A stretch of DNA of 64,000 bases from Labilibaculum sp. (GTDB lineage: Bacteria; Bacteroidota; Bacteroidia; Bacteroidales; Marinifilaceae): contig NZ_OY761461.1 of assembly GCF_963664555.1 (NCBI RefSeq), positions 930,001-994,000 on the forward strand, in the 5' to 3' direction. Below, in pieces: positions 9,601-18,524 of the stretch (its first letter is position 1; every line of letters starts with the position of its first letter). Under the pieces are notes generated by a model. The model saw only the letters and a list, made by a program, of their open reading frames with translations. It did no database searches and was not told the DNA's origin. The translations under genes and the position numbers were made by a program.

Positions 9601-9728
9601 TCAATCTTGCTGTAGTTTGGCTGGGAACCGGTTTCTTGTTTCTATGCTTATGGTCTGATGTTTTACGGAAAGTAATGAATTACATCGAAGGCATTAAGCT
9701 GGTGCGGAGAGAGAAAAAACGGAAGTAG
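6609..9728 (+). CDS. ABCG-type ABC transporter: TerB-like and FHA-like N-terminus fused to ATPase and permease
   Basis: A 1039-residue single chain. Residues 1-~150 resemble a TerB-like helical domain (start MGESILNALMHLFAIVANAK). About 205-260 is a small beta region with NGSIIKGPN that may be a degenerate FHA-like fold. The ATPase follows, with Walker A GGSGVGKST near residue 303, signature SGGQRKR near 408, Walker B ILLVDEPTSGL near 428, and IHQPSSGIF. This order (ATPase before permease) and the short IHQPS switch are typical of the ABCG/White family. Five membrane segments lie at about 600-770, then a ~220-residue polar insertion, then a last membrane segment near 1000. Substrate unknown. 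ABCG-like ATPase-permease fusions are known in bacteria; the TerB addition is the unusual part. Confidence 0.85.
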   Translation: MGESILNALMHLFAIVANAKEEGISREGKVIVEGFLNRYVNLELQVEYLRLFENYSEFYRREMEYQASVHSQQANILSLTEASKVCTKIKAELVQEERLIVLLRLLEFVYEDKVVSENEFEFISIVAESFKIPRSEFINCLAFVWDDALDEYDKSKFLIIDNKVTEWSENLSWFMKKDVKKTENDFKHLFCDNLYGRIVVMFAQSVNLLVFKYEGELNLYLEGNKIKPDKTYQLSNGSIIKGPNIKSIYFSDIAGKFLKEESQQKIIFSAKEIEFKFRNSNNGIHKFNISEESGQLIGIMGGSGVGKSTLLNVLNGNLSLNHGEIRINDYDIHRNKLAVQGLIGFVPQDDLLIEELSVFQNLYYNAKLCFKNYSEIQILKKVLKILQDLDLYEVRDLKVGNPLNKFISGGQRKRINIGLELMREPAILLVDEPTSGLSSTDSEMVMNLLKSQTLKGKLVIANIHQPSSGIFKMFDKLWILDRGGYPIYNGNPIDAIVYFKTQNSQVNASESECVTCGNVNPEQILQIVETKLIDDQGKPTRERRILPVEWYQKYKDNIEANHLPLRADKKLPQSDFKIPGKLKQFSIFWIRNVLSKLTNKQYLIINLFEAPLLAVILGYFTKYTTDAGYVFGENKNFPVFLFMSVVVSMFLGLTVSAEEIIRDKKILQREKFLNLSRISYLSSKIIFLFILSAIQSLSFVLVGNYILEVEGMLFSYWLVLFTTSCFSNMIGLNISAGLNSVITIYILIPLILVPQLLLGGAMIKFDDLHAGITDKVYVPIVGDFMTTRWAYEALAVTQFKDNKFEKHFFEFDKGISDASFKSSFLIPKIESVLLECERSIEFEKNTDELEAQFGMLRNEISQLGREAGINIFPELKELNVHDFNLNVAEQTRSFLDKVKLYYLGLASESGYKKDFEYSRLVDSLGRDGVYEFKQKYYNTGLADLVLNKTEINKMIEVDDQLIQKKDPILMYPDSRFGRSHFYSPVKRIGNFYIDTFWFNLAVVWLGTGFLFLCLWSDVLRKVMNYIEGIKLVRREKKRK

Positions 9729-9751
9729 TATTTAAATAATCTGACAGGGGC

Positions 9752-9777
9752 ATAAAACCTGTTAGGGTTTTATTTTA
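9752..9777. terminator. Bidirectional terminator between convergent genes
   Basis: ATAAAACC (9752-9759) and GGTTTTAT (9766-9773) form a perfect stem flanked by T-rich sequence on the plus strand. It lies between the transporter stop (9728) and the stop of the convergent exporter gene (9775), which it slightly overlaps. Confidence 0.6.
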
Positions 9778-10680
9778 CTTCATTACTCTTCGATTCAGAT
9801 AATTAACCAAAAGCAAACTGCATGCAATCACAATCATCCCGATAATTGAGAGTAAATCAGGATGTTCATCGGGAAGAACTAACCAGCTTAATGAAGCACC
9901 AAAAATTGGGACGATAAATTTCCATGTATTTAAATTGGAAACTTTTACGCCGGGACGTTGCAAAAGGCCAAACCAAATGGTGATGGCAAATGCCGAGACC
10001 ATAGCTAACCAAGCTAATGAAAGATAGTATTCGCCTGGATGAATGGTATTCCAGGATGGATTTTCTATTGGAATAGAGATTAGCATCAGTACGGCACCTC
10101 CAATTATCATCGAAAAGGAAGCCAGTACCCGGGGAGGCATGTCTTTTGCATCACGCGACACAATTACATTGCCGGTACTTCCTACAATGTTATTAAGGAT
10201 TAAAATTCCTACACCAAGTGGAATTGTTGTTGTTAGAACAAAATCAGCTCTGCCCAGACTAATGATACACACGCCGGTTATTCCCAAAATAATGGCAAAT
10301 ATTTTTTCCCAGCTCATCTTGTCATTAGCAAGCATAAAATGGGCAAAAACAGCAGCGAACAAAGGTTGCGCACCAATTAACATGGCTGCCAAAGCACCCG
10401 GAACAAAACTAATTCCCGTATAGAACAATCCGTAAAGGAAAGTGGTTTGCAGCAAGGCTACCCAAAGAATGAACCGCCATCTTTTTTTCGATTCCAGGAT
10501 TTTATACTTCAAATCTTTAATGAAGGGAAGAATAATTAATCCCGAAAGGAGAAATCGAATACCAGCAAATTGAAGCGGAGTTGTATATTTTAAACCTATT
10601 TTAATTGCTGTAAATGGAGTTGCCCAAAGCAAGCACGCAAAAATGGCCAATACGGTAGTTGAGAATAGGAATTTCTTCAT
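9775..10680 (-). CDS. EamA/DMT-superfamily permease
   Basis: A 301-residue protein with ten predicted membrane segments arranged as two EamA repeats. The first repeat opens with LLWATPFTAIKIGLKYTTP and contains RFLLSGLIILPF. The loop ALLQTTFLYGLFYTGISFVPG and the second-half sequence IFGASLSWLVLPDE are typical of drug/metabolite transporters. Family members export amino acids, metabolites or drugs, and the substrate cannot be told from sequence. The gene stands alone and is convergent with the ABCG-type transporter. The upstream 268 bases (10681-10948) are extremely AT-rich and shared with the divergent gene at 10949; no consensus promoter was recognised there. Confidence 0.9.
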   Translation of the reverse strand: MKKFLFSTTVLAIFACLLWATPFTAIKIGLKYTTPLQFAGIRFLLSGLIILPFIKDLKYKILESKKRWRFILWVALLQTTFLYGLFYTGISFVPGALAAMLIGAQPLFAAVFAHFMLANDKMSWEKIFAIILGITGVCIISLGRADFVLTTTIPLGVGILILNNIVGSTGNVIVSRDAKDMPPRVLASFSMIIGGAVLMLISIPIENPSWNTIHPGEYYLSLAWLAMVSAFAITIWFGLLQRPGVKVSNLNTWKFIVPIFGASLSWLVLPDEHPDLLSIIGMIVIACSLLLVNYLNRRVMK

Positions 10681-10948
10681 GGGGCACGGTAAATTTTCTG
10701 TAAACTTAGGGATTTTTAGTTGATCTCTGAGAAGAAGTGTGTTTTAATATTTACGGAGTTTATTGTGTTGTATAAATAATGAAACCGATACGTTTAATTT
10801 ATTAATACAATATAAAATAGTATATAAATAGTAGTTGTTATTAATAATAAGACGTAAAAATAATTTTAATGATAAGATGATATAATTTATTAATTGTAAA
10901 ATATATGTATCTTAATGGTTTATTATTTTAGTACAGAAAAATAATCCG

Positions 10949-11689
10949 ATGAATCAACAATTATTAGCACATGCCAAAGCAATTGAGGTAGGAATGATTG
11001 CAATTGCGATAGTAGATTTCTGGAAAATGAAGAAGCCAAAAATAAATGATCACCTGCAACTGAATCTGGAAGAGTTAAACATTCAAAATAAGATTCTTCA
11101 AGATTCATTTGGAACCGTGCGTAATGGCGCTTATACTTTGGAGATGAAAAAGCTGAATAGTCAAATAGCAAGTTTATTTGTTGGCTTAAAGTATATGATA
11201 AAGGCTTACTTACATCATCCCGATAAGGAGATTGTAAACAGTGCAGGGAGAGTTTGGGGGCAACTTGCAGTCATTGGTGTAGATACTCACAAGAAAAATC
11301 TGGAAAAAAAAATTTCTGGTTTGCAAATATTAACTGAGAGACTATTATCAGGAAAACTAAAAGCTGATGCCGATAAACTAAAGGGAACCGAGAAGTATTT
11401 AACGGTTTTACACCTGAGCCTCGATCAATTGAAAGCGCTTTACAGGCTAACCAATACTGAGCAGGTTAAGCGCAAACAAAGAGTGCAGACAACGGCACAG
11501 GCTCATAAGGTGCATCGAATATTAAATGATGATATTTTTCCTTTTTTATTCACTTTCCGACAGGTAGATCCTGATCGTTACGACAGTTTTGCCCGATTCG
11601 TCGAATTTGAGTTGAAGAATACCAATGCTGTTATCAGAGCGCGCAGAACGCGTTGGGCAAATAGGAAGAAAGAGGATGAAAGAATTTAA
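10949..11689 (+). CDS. DUF6261-like helical protein of unknown function
   Basis: A 246-residue all-helical, cytoplasmic-looking protein with no signal peptide. It contains a region of charged helices (AGRVWGQLAVIGVDTHKKN) and a basic tail ending RARRTRWANRKKEDERI. The pattern of a helical N-terminal half, a linker with KYMIKAYLHHPDKEI, and a helical C-terminal half resembles the Bacteroidota-restricted DUF6261 family; I hold that assignment loosely. Members often occur as lone genes in AT-rich surroundings, as here. The start at 10949 is the first ATG after the very AT-rich upstream region. A bidirectional terminator follows at 11766-11797. Confidence 0.7.
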   Translation: MNQQLLAHAKAIEVGMIAIAIVDFWKMKKPKINDHLQLNLEELNIQNKILQDSFGTVRNGAYTLEMKKLNSQIASLFVGLKYMIKAYLHHPDKEIVNSAGRVWGQLAVIGVDTHKKNLEKKISGLQILTERLLSGKLKADADKLKGTEKYLTVLHLSLDQLKALYRLTNTEQVKRKQRVQTTAQAHKVHRILNDDIFPFLFTFRQVDPDRYDSFARFVEFELKNTNAVIRARRTRWANRKKEDERI

Positions 11690-11765
11690 ATTATATTCCA
11701 TTGTTCAGTTTTTGTTGTTTCTATTGAGCGGTAAATGATGATTTTTAAATTTGAATGGAAATTAA

Positions 11766-11797
11766 AATCCCCATCAAACGAAAGTCTGATGGGGATT
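11766..11797. terminator. Bidirectional terminator between convergent genes
   Basis: Perfect 11-base arms AATCCCCATCA and TGATGGGGATT around a 10-base loop. The T-rich tail is better on the minus strand (TTTTAATTT), so it mainly serves the S9 peptidase gene. Confidence 0.8.
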
Positions 11798-11821
11798 CTG
11801 TATTGTAATTTTCTTCAAATT

Positions 11822-13918
11822 TTATTTTGCTTCTTTCACATACTTGTCAAGCCAGTTGGCGAAAGTGCGCTGCCATAAAATTCCGTTTTGAACGCCCAGA
11901 ACCCAATGGTTTTCTTCAGGTAAATGAAGAAACTGAGCAGGAATTCCGCGCAGGCGTGCAGCATTAAATGCCTGCATTCCCTGCGATTCAACAATGCGGT
12001 AATCTTTTCCGCCGTGTATAACTAAAATCGGAGTATCCCAATTCTGAACAAATTTATGTGGAGAATTAGCATAAGAGCGTTGAGCAATCTTGTTGTCTTT
12101 TTCCCAGAAAGGACCGCCAAGATCCCAGTTTACGAACCACATTTCTTCGGTTTCTAAATACTGAGCTTCCAAATTGAACATGCCGTCGTGAGCAATAAAT
12201 GCTTTGAATCGTTTCTCGTGGTGTCCGGCCAGCCAGTAGGCCGAGAATCCACCATAAGAGGCGCCAACGCAACCCAAACGGTTTTCGTCAACAAACGGTT
12301 CTTGCTTAACAGCATCAATAGCGCTTAAGTAATCTTTCATGTTTTGTCCGCCATAATCGCCTGAAATTTGTTCATTCCACTCCTGACCAAAACCTGGTAA
12401 ACCTCTTCGGTTGGGTGCCACTACAATGTAGTCATTGGCTGCCATCATCTGGAAATTCCAGCGGTAACTCCAAAACTGCGAAACGGTTCCCTGCGGACCA
12501 CCTTGGCAATAAAGTAACGCAGGATATTTTTTGCTGGCATCGAAATGAGGAGGATAAATTACCCAAACCAACATTTGTTTGTTGTCGGTGGTGGTTATCC
12601 ATCTTTTCTCAACCTTGCCCATTTCAAGTTGGTCAAGAATATTTTTATTCACAAATGAAATCTCTTTTGCTTCTCCCGTTAGCGGATTTACATTGTAGAT
12701 TTCAGCAGGTTTCGACATCGATACTTTGGTTGCGATAAGTGCATCACCGGCAATGTGTACTGTATGGTAATCGTGAATGCCTTCTGTTATTTGTTTGATT
12801 TTACCATCGGCAAGGTCAAGCTTGTAAATTTCCTGTACGGCATGCCATCCCGAAATAAAATAAATACTTTTGCTGTCAGCAGTCCAGGTTAACGATTGAG
12901 CATTCTGATCAAAATCTTTCGTGTAAAAGGTTTTTTCGCCGGTAGCCAAATCCATTACGAATAAGCGGTTTTTATCAGCTTCGTAACCATCTCTTTCCAT
13001 GCTTTCCCAAGCTATTTTGCTGCCGTCAGGCGAGAATACAGGGTTCATATCGTAGCCCATCATTCCTTGCGTCATGTTTTTGGTTTCGCCGGTAGCGATA
13101 TCATAAAAGTAGATGTCCGAATTGGTTGATTTTGCATATTCTACACCATGTAATTTACGTGATACATAGGCCAGGGTTTTTGAATCAGGAGACCAGGCTA
13201 TTTGTTCGGTTCCACCAAATGGTTTTACCGGAGCCGACCATTTTTCACCAGGCATAATATCTTTTCCGGATGTGATTTTTTCACTGTAATCAGCAAGGAA
13301 AATGTGAGTGTATGTATCTACCCAGCTGTCCCAGTGGCGGTAGTTCATGTCGTTAATTACGCGGGCATTTGCTTTTGGAAGATCCGGATATAAATCTTTT
13401 ACTGCTTTTTCCAATTGTACTTCTTTCAGATAGAATATTTTACTCATGTCAGGTGAGTAATTGAATGCATCAATGCCTCCTTCGATATCCGAAACCTGAA
13501 CAGGATTGCTTCCATCAGGATTCATTTCCCACATCTGGGTGGTTCCACTTGCTGAACTTATGTAGGCGATTTTTTTGCCGTCAGGTCTCCAGGTTTCGTT
13601 GAATTCTTTTTTTTCTGTGTTTGTTAATTGAACAGGCTCACCACCTTCAACAGGAAGAGTGTATAGATCGCGGTAAGAGCGATTTTCCTCTTTGTTAAAA
13701 TAGCTTACTCCGTATAAAATTGTTTTTTCGTCAGGGGAAATGTTTTCTCCGCCAAGGCGCCCGAATGACCATAAAACTTCTGGAGTCATTACATCCGACT
13801 CTAGTTTTGTTTCCGGTGTTTTGTAAGACGAATCGTTTTTTGATTCCTCAGCTTTTTGTTGACAGGATGATAATCCTGTAACAATTGCCAAGCCTAACAA
13901 AAGTTGTTTGTTTGTCAT
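11822..13918 (-). CDS. S9-family prolyl-oligopeptidase lipoprotein
   Basis: A 698-residue secreted serine peptidase. The N-terminus MTNKQLLLGLAIVTGLSSC is a lipoprotein signal with the modified Cys at residue 19. Residues ~45-400 form a WD40/PD40-like beta-propeller with repeated NPDGSNPV, FSPDGSKIAWES and TADSKSIYF motifs. The C-terminal alpha/beta-hydrolase has the nucleophile S554 in GASYGGFSA, D639 in GGKDYRI and H671 in EENHW. The family cuts short peptides, often after proline or as dipeptidyl or acylaminoacyl peptidases; the exact specificity is unknown. The gene is single, with a terminator on its 3' side. A second S9 peptidase of a different subtype lies at 49812-52394. Confidence 0.92.
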   Translation of the reverse strand: MTNKQLLLGLAIVTGLSSCQQKAEESKNDSSYKTPETKLESDVMTPEVLWSFGRLGGENISPDEKTILYGVSYFNKEENRSYRDLYTLPVEGGEPVQLTNTEKKEFNETWRPDGKKIAYISSASGTTQMWEMNPDGSNPVQVSDIEGGIDAFNYSPDMSKIFYLKEVQLEKAVKDLYPDLPKANARVINDMNYRHWDSWVDTYTHIFLADYSEKITSGKDIMPGEKWSAPVKPFGGTEQIAWSPDSKTLAYVSRKLHGVEYAKSTNSDIYFYDIATGETKNMTQGMMGYDMNPVFSPDGSKIAWESMERDGYEADKNRLFVMDLATGEKTFYTKDFDQNAQSLTWTADSKSIYFISGWHAVQEIYKLDLADGKIKQITEGIHDYHTVHIAGDALIATKVSMSKPAEIYNVNPLTGEAKEISFVNKNILDQLEMGKVEKRWITTTDNKQMLVWVIYPPHFDASKKYPALLYCQGGPQGTVSQFWSYRWNFQMMAANDYIVVAPNRRGLPGFGQEWNEQISGDYGGQNMKDYLSAIDAVKQEPFVDENRLGCVGASYGGFSAYWLAGHHEKRFKAFIAHDGMFNLEAQYLETEEMWFVNWDLGGPFWEKDNKIAQRSYANSPHKFVQNWDTPILVIHGGKDYRIVESQGMQAFNAARLRGIPAQFLHLPEENHWVLGVQNGILWQRTFANWLDKYVKEAK

Positions 13919-14048
13919 GATTGTATAGGTTTGTTGTGTTAATTTATTTCAGCACCGTAAATGTAAGAAATACGAAGAACATTTAATAATCGATTTGTTC
14001 ATACTAAAGACATGATATATCGTATTTTCAAATAGCTGGGAGTGTATT

Positions 14049-14088
14049 AAAAAAAAGACCCTCAATAAAATTTGAGAGTCTTTCTATA
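14049..14088. terminator. Terminator after recA
   Basis: The arms GACCCTCAA (14057-14065) and TTGAGAGTC (14072-14080) pair with one G-U. T8 follows on the minus strand (14056-14049), placing this as the recA terminator; the plus side is also T-rich. Confidence 0.82.
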
Positions 14089-14106
14089 TATTTTTTTCAG
14101 ACAAAA

Positions 14107-15132
14107 TTATACTGCAGCTACAGGATTATTGATTGCATCAATAATTTTAGCTTCTAATTCTTCAGCCAATTCAACATTGTCAATAAGAAGTTTTCTTACT
14201 CCTTCGCGACCTTGTCCTAATTTAGTTTCGCCATACGAGAACCATGATCCACTCTTTTTAATTACGTTGTAAGTAACCCCAAGATCGATGATTTCACCGG
14301 TTTTGGAAATTCCTTCACCGTAAATAATGTCAAATTCAGCTTTTCGGAATGGAGGAGCAACTTTATTTTTTACAACCTTAACACGAGTATGATTGCCGTT
14401 TACTTCATCACCATCTTTAATCTGTCCGATTCTTCTGATATCCAATCGAACAGAAGAGTAAAATTTAAGAGCATTACCACCGGTTGTTGTTTCAGGGTTG
14501 CCAAACATCACACCAATTTTTTCACGCAATTGATTGATGAAAATACAGGTTGTGTTGGTTCTGTTGATGTTTGCTGTAAGTTTACGCAATGCCTGAGACA
14601 TCAAACGGGCTTGCAATCCCATTTTTGATTCTCCCATTTCACCTTCAATCTCAGCTTTTGGAGTTAAAGCAGCAACCGAGTCAATAACAATTATATCAAT
14701 TGCAGATGAGCGGATCAGCTGGTCGGCAATTTCTAAAGCCTGTTCTCCATTATCAGGTTGAGAAATCAATAGGTTTTCAGTATCAACGCCTAATTTTTCA
14801 GCATATGAACGATCAAATGCATGCTCTGCATCAATAATTGCAGCAATACCTCCTGCTTTTTGAGCTTCAGCAATAGCGTGAATGGCCAGAGTAGTTTTAC
14901 CTGAAGATTCCGGTCCGTATATTTCAATAATTCTTCCTCTTGGAAGTCCGCCCACACCCAATGCCATATCCAAGGATAGAGATCCTGTTGAAATGGTTGC
15001 GATATCTTCAACGGCATTGTCCCCCATTTTCATAATGGCACCTTTACCGTAGGTTTTATCAATTTTCTCCATGGTTAACTGGAGTGCTTTTAGCTTTTCT
15101 TTGTTGATTTCTACAACTTCTTTTGCGCTCAT
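14107..15132 (-). CDS. recA: Recombinase RecA
   Basis: RecA forms filaments on single-stranded DNA, drives strand exchange, and promotes LexA cleavage where an SOS system exists. The 341-residue sequence is full length: Walker [10 protein letters not shown] at 73-81, then [30 protein letters not shown] (Walker B), the L2 loop near [20 protein letters not shown], and the [18 protein letters not shown] segment. It follows bcp by 24 bases on the same strand and is probably transcribed with it. No LexA-like box was recognised upstream. Identification is certain; regulation is an inference. Confidence 0.98.
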   Translation of the reverse strand: MSAKEVVEINKEKLKALQLTMEKIDKTYGKGAIMKMGDNAVEDIATISTGSLSLDMALGVGGLPRGRIIEIYGPESSGKTTLAIHAIAEAQKAGGIAAIIDAEHAFDRSYAEKLGVDTENLLISQPDNGEQALEIADQLIRSSAIDIIVIDSVAALTPKAEIEGEMGESKMGLQARLMSQALRKLTANINRTNTTCIFINQLREKIGVMFGNPETTTGGNALKFYSSVRLDIRRIGQIKDGDEVNGNHTRVKVVKNKVAPPFRKAEFDIIYGEGISKTGEIIDLGVTYNVIKKSGSWFSYGETKLGQGREGVRKLLIDNVELAEELEAKIIDAINNPVAAV

Positions 15133-15156
15133 AATATATTTTCAATTATTTATTTT

Positions 15157-15624
15157 TTACACTAAGTCCATTTCAGATAGAATCTGATTGGTATGATCTT
15201 TTGTTTGTACTTTGGTAAACACTTTCTCAATAATTCCTTCTTCCGAAATTACAAAAGTAGTTCTCAAAACTCCCATATAAGTTTTTCCGTATAATTTTTT
15301 TTCTCCCCAGGCACCATATGCTTCTAAAATTTCTTTTTCTGTATCAGCAATTAAATTAAATGCTAAATGATACTTTGCAGCAAATTTTTGATGCGATGAT
15401 ATTTTGTCCGGACTTACGCCAATTACTTCAAATCCTTTTTTTGTCAGATCATCGTAGTTTTCGTTTAAATTACACGATTCCGCAGTGCATCCGGGAGTAT
15501 TGTCTTTCGGATAAAAGTATAGAATGACTTTTTTACCTTTGAAATCAGAAAGTTTTATTTCTTTTTCATCTTGATTTAAACCAGTGAATTCCGGTGCTTT
15601 ATCACCTTCTTTTAAGTTTGTCAT
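15157..15624 (-). CDS. bcp: Thioredoxin-dependent peroxiredoxin (Bcp/PrxQ)
   Basis: A 155-residue PrxQ enzyme that reduces hydroperoxides with thioredoxin as electron donor. The peroxidatic Cys is C46 in KDNTPGCTAESC and the resolving Cys is C51, giving the intra-helix C-x4-C of the Bcp class. Also seen are KVILYFYPKD and the later VLRTTFVISEEG. The ATG at 15624 gives the normal N-terminus MTNLKEGDKAPEF. The longer frame to 15702 would contain the promoter: an exact TATATTTG lies at 15652-15645, 20 bases before this ATG. recA follows 24 bases downstream, so the pair likely forms an oxidative-damage/DNA-repair operon (inference). Confidence 0.95.
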   Translation of the reverse strand: MTNLKEGDKAPEFTGLNQDEKEIKLSDFKGKKVILYFYPKDNTPGCTAESCNLNENYDDLTKKGFEVIGVSPDKISSHQKFAAKYHLAFNLIADTEKEILEAYGAWGEKKLYGKTYMGVLRTTFVISEEGIIEKVFTKVQTKDHTNQILSEMDLV

Positions 15625-15644
15625 TGATTCAGAATTTTGAATTG

Positions 15645-15652
15645 CAAATATA
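15645..15652 (-). promoter_or_regulatory. Probable -7 promoter element of bcp-recA
   Basis: The minus strand reads TATATTTG, an exact TAnnTTTG, 20 bases before the bcp ATG. A clear TTG at -33 is missing. Its place inside the longer possible frame argues for the 15624 start. Confidence 0.5.
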
Positions 15653-15821
15653 CCTTTATATGAATAGAGGTGCGAATTTTTAGCGCTTAAATTATCAATC
15701 ATTGAAGTTAAAAAAAAATGCGTCTAAAACATGATGAAGTGATTTCTTTTTTATTTTTACAATACATTATTTTGTTAATCTTAATCTCTATTTTGTAATT
15801 TCGTACTTACACATTATATAT

Positions 15822-15829
15822 TATCTTTG
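15822..15829 (+). promoter_or_regulatory. Possible -7 element for the TPR/SPOR-clpS-nfeD-floA operon
   Basis: TATCTTTG matches TAnnTTTG exactly. It would leave a leader of about 155 bases before the ATG at 15994. No good TTG lies 19 bases upstream. Confidence 0.35.
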
Positions 15830-15993
15830 TTATAAAATAATTACTATCTTAACTTTTTGTTAGATCCTGCAGATTGCATGAGGTTTTTGTTGATGTGAAT
15901 GACAACATTGCAGGGCATTTATTGTTTTTTGGTTGTTAATTGGAGGGAAGCATTCTTTGTTTTCCCAATTTCCATTTTCAAGAAATTGATTCT

Positions 15994-18201
15994 ATGAATA
16001 ATAAAATGAGATTACATTACGGTTTATTTTTTCTTTCTTTTTTTTTCCTCCAGTTTGCATGTGCACAAAGCTTTAGTGGAGGAAAAACAGAACAGCAAAT
16101 AGAGCAGGAGGCTTTTACATTCTTCGACGGGGAGAACTTTATTAATGCACTGCCATTGTATCAGGAATTAATAAATGTGTATCCACAAGATCCGGAATAT
16201 AATTATTACTTGGGGGTTTGTCAGGTTGAAGTGAATGAAAATATAAAGGAGGCTATCCAGCATCTTAAAATTGCATCAACTAAAAATGTAAATGCATCGG
16301 TTCCATATTATTTGGGACGGGCTTTTCATGTGAATTATGAGTTTAATTCTGCAATACGTTATTATCGCAAGTTTAGTGAATATTATAAGAAGAAATCGAT
16401 TGGAATAGATCGCTTAATAGAGATGTGTCAGAATGGGTTACCTCTCGTAAATTCTTATTATGTTGTTGATGTAAAAAATAAAAAGGTAGTAAATCGAAAT
16501 GAATTTTTCAGATACTACGATATCGAAGGTTTTGAGGATAGATTGTCAAAGAAAGATAAATTCCTTACTTCCAGATATGATGGGGAAGGAGATAAAGAAG
16601 TGGCTTGTCTGGCAAACAAAGGGCAGTATATTTACTTCTCAAGTTTTGGGAAAAATAAAAAGACAGGACGGGATTTGTATCGTGCCAAACGTTTAAGAAA
16701 TGGTGGATGGGGAGAATGGGAAGAGCTAAAATCTCTAAATACTGTTTATGATGAGGTATACCCGTATATGTCCAATGATGGAAGAACACTTTACTTCTGC
16801 TCTCAAGGTCACACAAGTATGGGCGGATTTGATATTTTCAGATCAGTATACAATGAAATATCCGATACTTGGAGTGAACCTCAGAATATGGGATTTCCGA
16901 TTAACTCGACATCTAACGATCTGTTTTTTGCAACTGATTTAAACGATGAGTATGCATGTTTTACTTCAAGCAGGGAGAATGGAAAGGATGAAGTAATGAT
17001 CTACAAAATAAAATTATCTGATTATCCGGAGCAAAAAGTAGTAATGAACCCTGATCTGTTATCCAATATTGCGATATTAAATGTGGGTAGCAGCAGCGTC
17101 GATGGAAATTTATTTGAACAAGGTGCGGAAGAGCCTTCTTATTCGATGAAATATAACAAAGAAGATTTCCCATATTTTAATTTTCCGGTTACCAGTGAAT
17201 TGACGTATCATTATTTGAACGAGTTTAAATCGAGCGAGGCCAGGGAGATTTTTATTGAAGCTAAAAATGACCAATTTAATTCGGATAGTTTAATTAACGG
17301 TACCGAAGATTTAAGAAGCCAGTTGAATGGTTTGGAAGGAATGCCTCATAATATTCTGTCCAATAAGATATCTAAATTGGAACAAAAGTCGTTTGAATTG
17401 AGTAAGCAGGCCGAAAATAAATTATTGAAGGCTCAATCTCAGGAATCTGATTATTTGAATAAAAATATTATTGGAACTGTTACTGCTGAGGTGCACGCTC
17501 CTTCCAAGAAAGGACAATTGGTAATGAGTTCGGAAATAATTCCTTCCACAAATTCAAGGTCTGGTGCTAAAATTGTTAATAAAACTGAGGATGGATATGT
17601 TTATCATTTGCAGGTTGGAGTGTTTTCCAATAAGGCAGAATCAAGCTTCTTTTCAGGTTTAGGTGACTTGAGGGAGGAAATTGTTGGGAATGGAAAATTG
17701 TATAAGTATATGGTAGGAACTTACTCTACATTTGTTGCAGCTAAGAAAAAAATTCCTGAAGTTCGTCAATTGTTTCCCAATGCTTTTGTTGTAGCTTATA
17801 AGGATGGTGTTAAAACCAGTTTAAGTGCAGCAATTAAGGCAACCGATCAGGATTATAAGCCTGAGCCTCAGCCTGTGGCTGCTATTGTCAATACAAAGCC
17901 AATCCAGACTGTTACAGATGATCAGGTTAATTTTAGAGTGCAGGTTGGAGCATATTCAAGTGAAGTTCCTGCCGATGTTAAATTAAAATTGGAAAGATTT
18001 TCAAAGTACCCGATAGATTATTCCAAAGATTACAGAGGGTATACGATTTGTACTGTTGGTAATTTTGATTCTTACAGCAAAGTGAGTAAATTGAAAATGG
18101 AACTTCGTGAAGCTGGTTTAGTGGATGCTTTTACTGTAGCATTTTCAGGAAATGATAAAATTACCATTCAGCAGGCACTCGAAATACTAAGACAAAAATA
18201 G
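15994..18201 (+). CDS. Secreted TPR/PD40 protein with two C-terminal SPOR domains
   Basis: A 735-residue exported protein. The signal peptide MNNKMRLHYGLFFLSFFF... ends near CAQS. Residues ~25-150 hold TPR-like helices (DGENFINALPLYQELINVYP, NYYLGVCQVEVNENIKEAI). About 195-340 form PD40-type strands (VYPYMSNDGRTLYFCSQGH and GGFDIFRSV) as in OmpA-like proteins of Bacteroidota. Two SPOR domains end the protein, near 533-605 (YHLQVGVFSNKAE) and 646-730 (FRVQVGAYSSEV). SPOR domains bind denuded peptidoglycan glycans, so an envelope role, perhaps at division sites, is an inference. I chose the ATG at 15994; the TTG frame from 15940 lacks family features. clpS starts 13 bases after the stop. Confidence 0.85.
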   Translation: MNNKMRLHYGLFFLSFFFLQFACAQSFSGGKTEQQIEQEAFTFFDGENFINALPLYQELINVYPQDPEYNYYLGVCQVEVNENIKEAIQHLKIASTKNVNASVPYYLGRAFHVNYEFNSAIRYYRKFSEYYKKKSIGIDRLIEMCQNGLPLVNSYYVVDVKNKKVVNRNEFFRYYDIEGFEDRLSKKDKFLTSRYDGEGDKEVACLANKGQYIYFSSFGKNKKTGRDLYRAKRLRNGGWGEWEELKSLNTVYDEVYPYMSNDGRTLYFCSQGHTSMGGFDIFRSVYNEISDTWSEPQNMGFPINSTSNDLFFATDLNDEYACFTSSRENGKDEVMIYKIKLSDYPEQKVVMNPDLLSNIAILNVGSSSVDGNLFEQGAEEPSYSMKYNKEDFPYFNFPVTSELTYHYLNEFKSSEAREIFIEAKNDQFNSDSLINGTEDLRSQLNGLEGMPHNILSNKISKLEQKSFELSKQAENKLLKAQSQESDYLNKNIIGTVTAEVHAPSKKGQLVMSSEIIPSTNSRSGAKIVNKTEDGYVYHLQVGVFSNKAESSFFSGLGDLREEIVGNGKLYKYMVGTYSTFVAAKKKIPEVRQLFPNAFVVAYKDGVKTSLSAAIKATDQDYKPEPQPVAAIVNTKPIQTVTDDQVNFRVQVGAYSSEVPADVKLKLERFSKYPIDYSKDYRGYTICTVGNFDSYSKVSKLKMELREAGLVDAFTVAFSGNDKITIQQALEILRQK

Positions 18202-18213
18202 AGGAGATTGTTT

Positions 18214-18498
18214 ATGTTGGGGATTGATAATACACATACAGATAAAGAAGAGAGCGATGTAATCGGCGATCTTTTAAAGCGCAATACACTGATGTTGATT
18301 AATGATGATTTTCATACTTTTGATTTTGTTGTTGATGCATTGGTTGATGTTTGCAGGCATAATCCTGATCAGGCAGAACAGTGTGCTTACATTACTCATT
18401 ATAAGGGGAAATGTGATGTAAAGAAAGGGGCGTTGAGTGCTATTAAACCTATGCGGGATAGGTTAACAGAGAAAGGATTGAAAGTAACTATTGTTTAG
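18214..18498 (+). CDS. clpS: ATP-dependent Clp protease adaptor ClpS
   Basis: A 94-residue ClpS adaptor that hands N-degron substrates to ClpA-type unfoldases. It shows the conserved core LMLINDDFHTFDFVVDAL, the metal-like histidine region CRHNPDQAEQCAYITHYKG, and the ending MRDRLTEKGLKVTIV. The residues equivalent to the N-end-rule pocket (NDD, then the helix) are present. The ATG at 18214 is preceded by GAGGAG (18201-18206), a rare Shine-Dalgarno-like match that overlaps the upstream stop codon and suggests translational coupling. An in-frame TTG at 18208 is less likely. The gene sits between the SPOR protein and nfeD on what looks like one transcript. Confidence 0.93.
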   Translation: MLGIDNTHTDKEESDVIGDLLKRNTLMLINDDFHTFDFVVDALVDVCRHNPDQAEQCAYITHYKGKCDVKKGALSAIKPMRDRLTEKGLKVTIV

Positions 18499-18524
18499 GT
18501 TTAAACAAATCAGATTTGCAGCAA

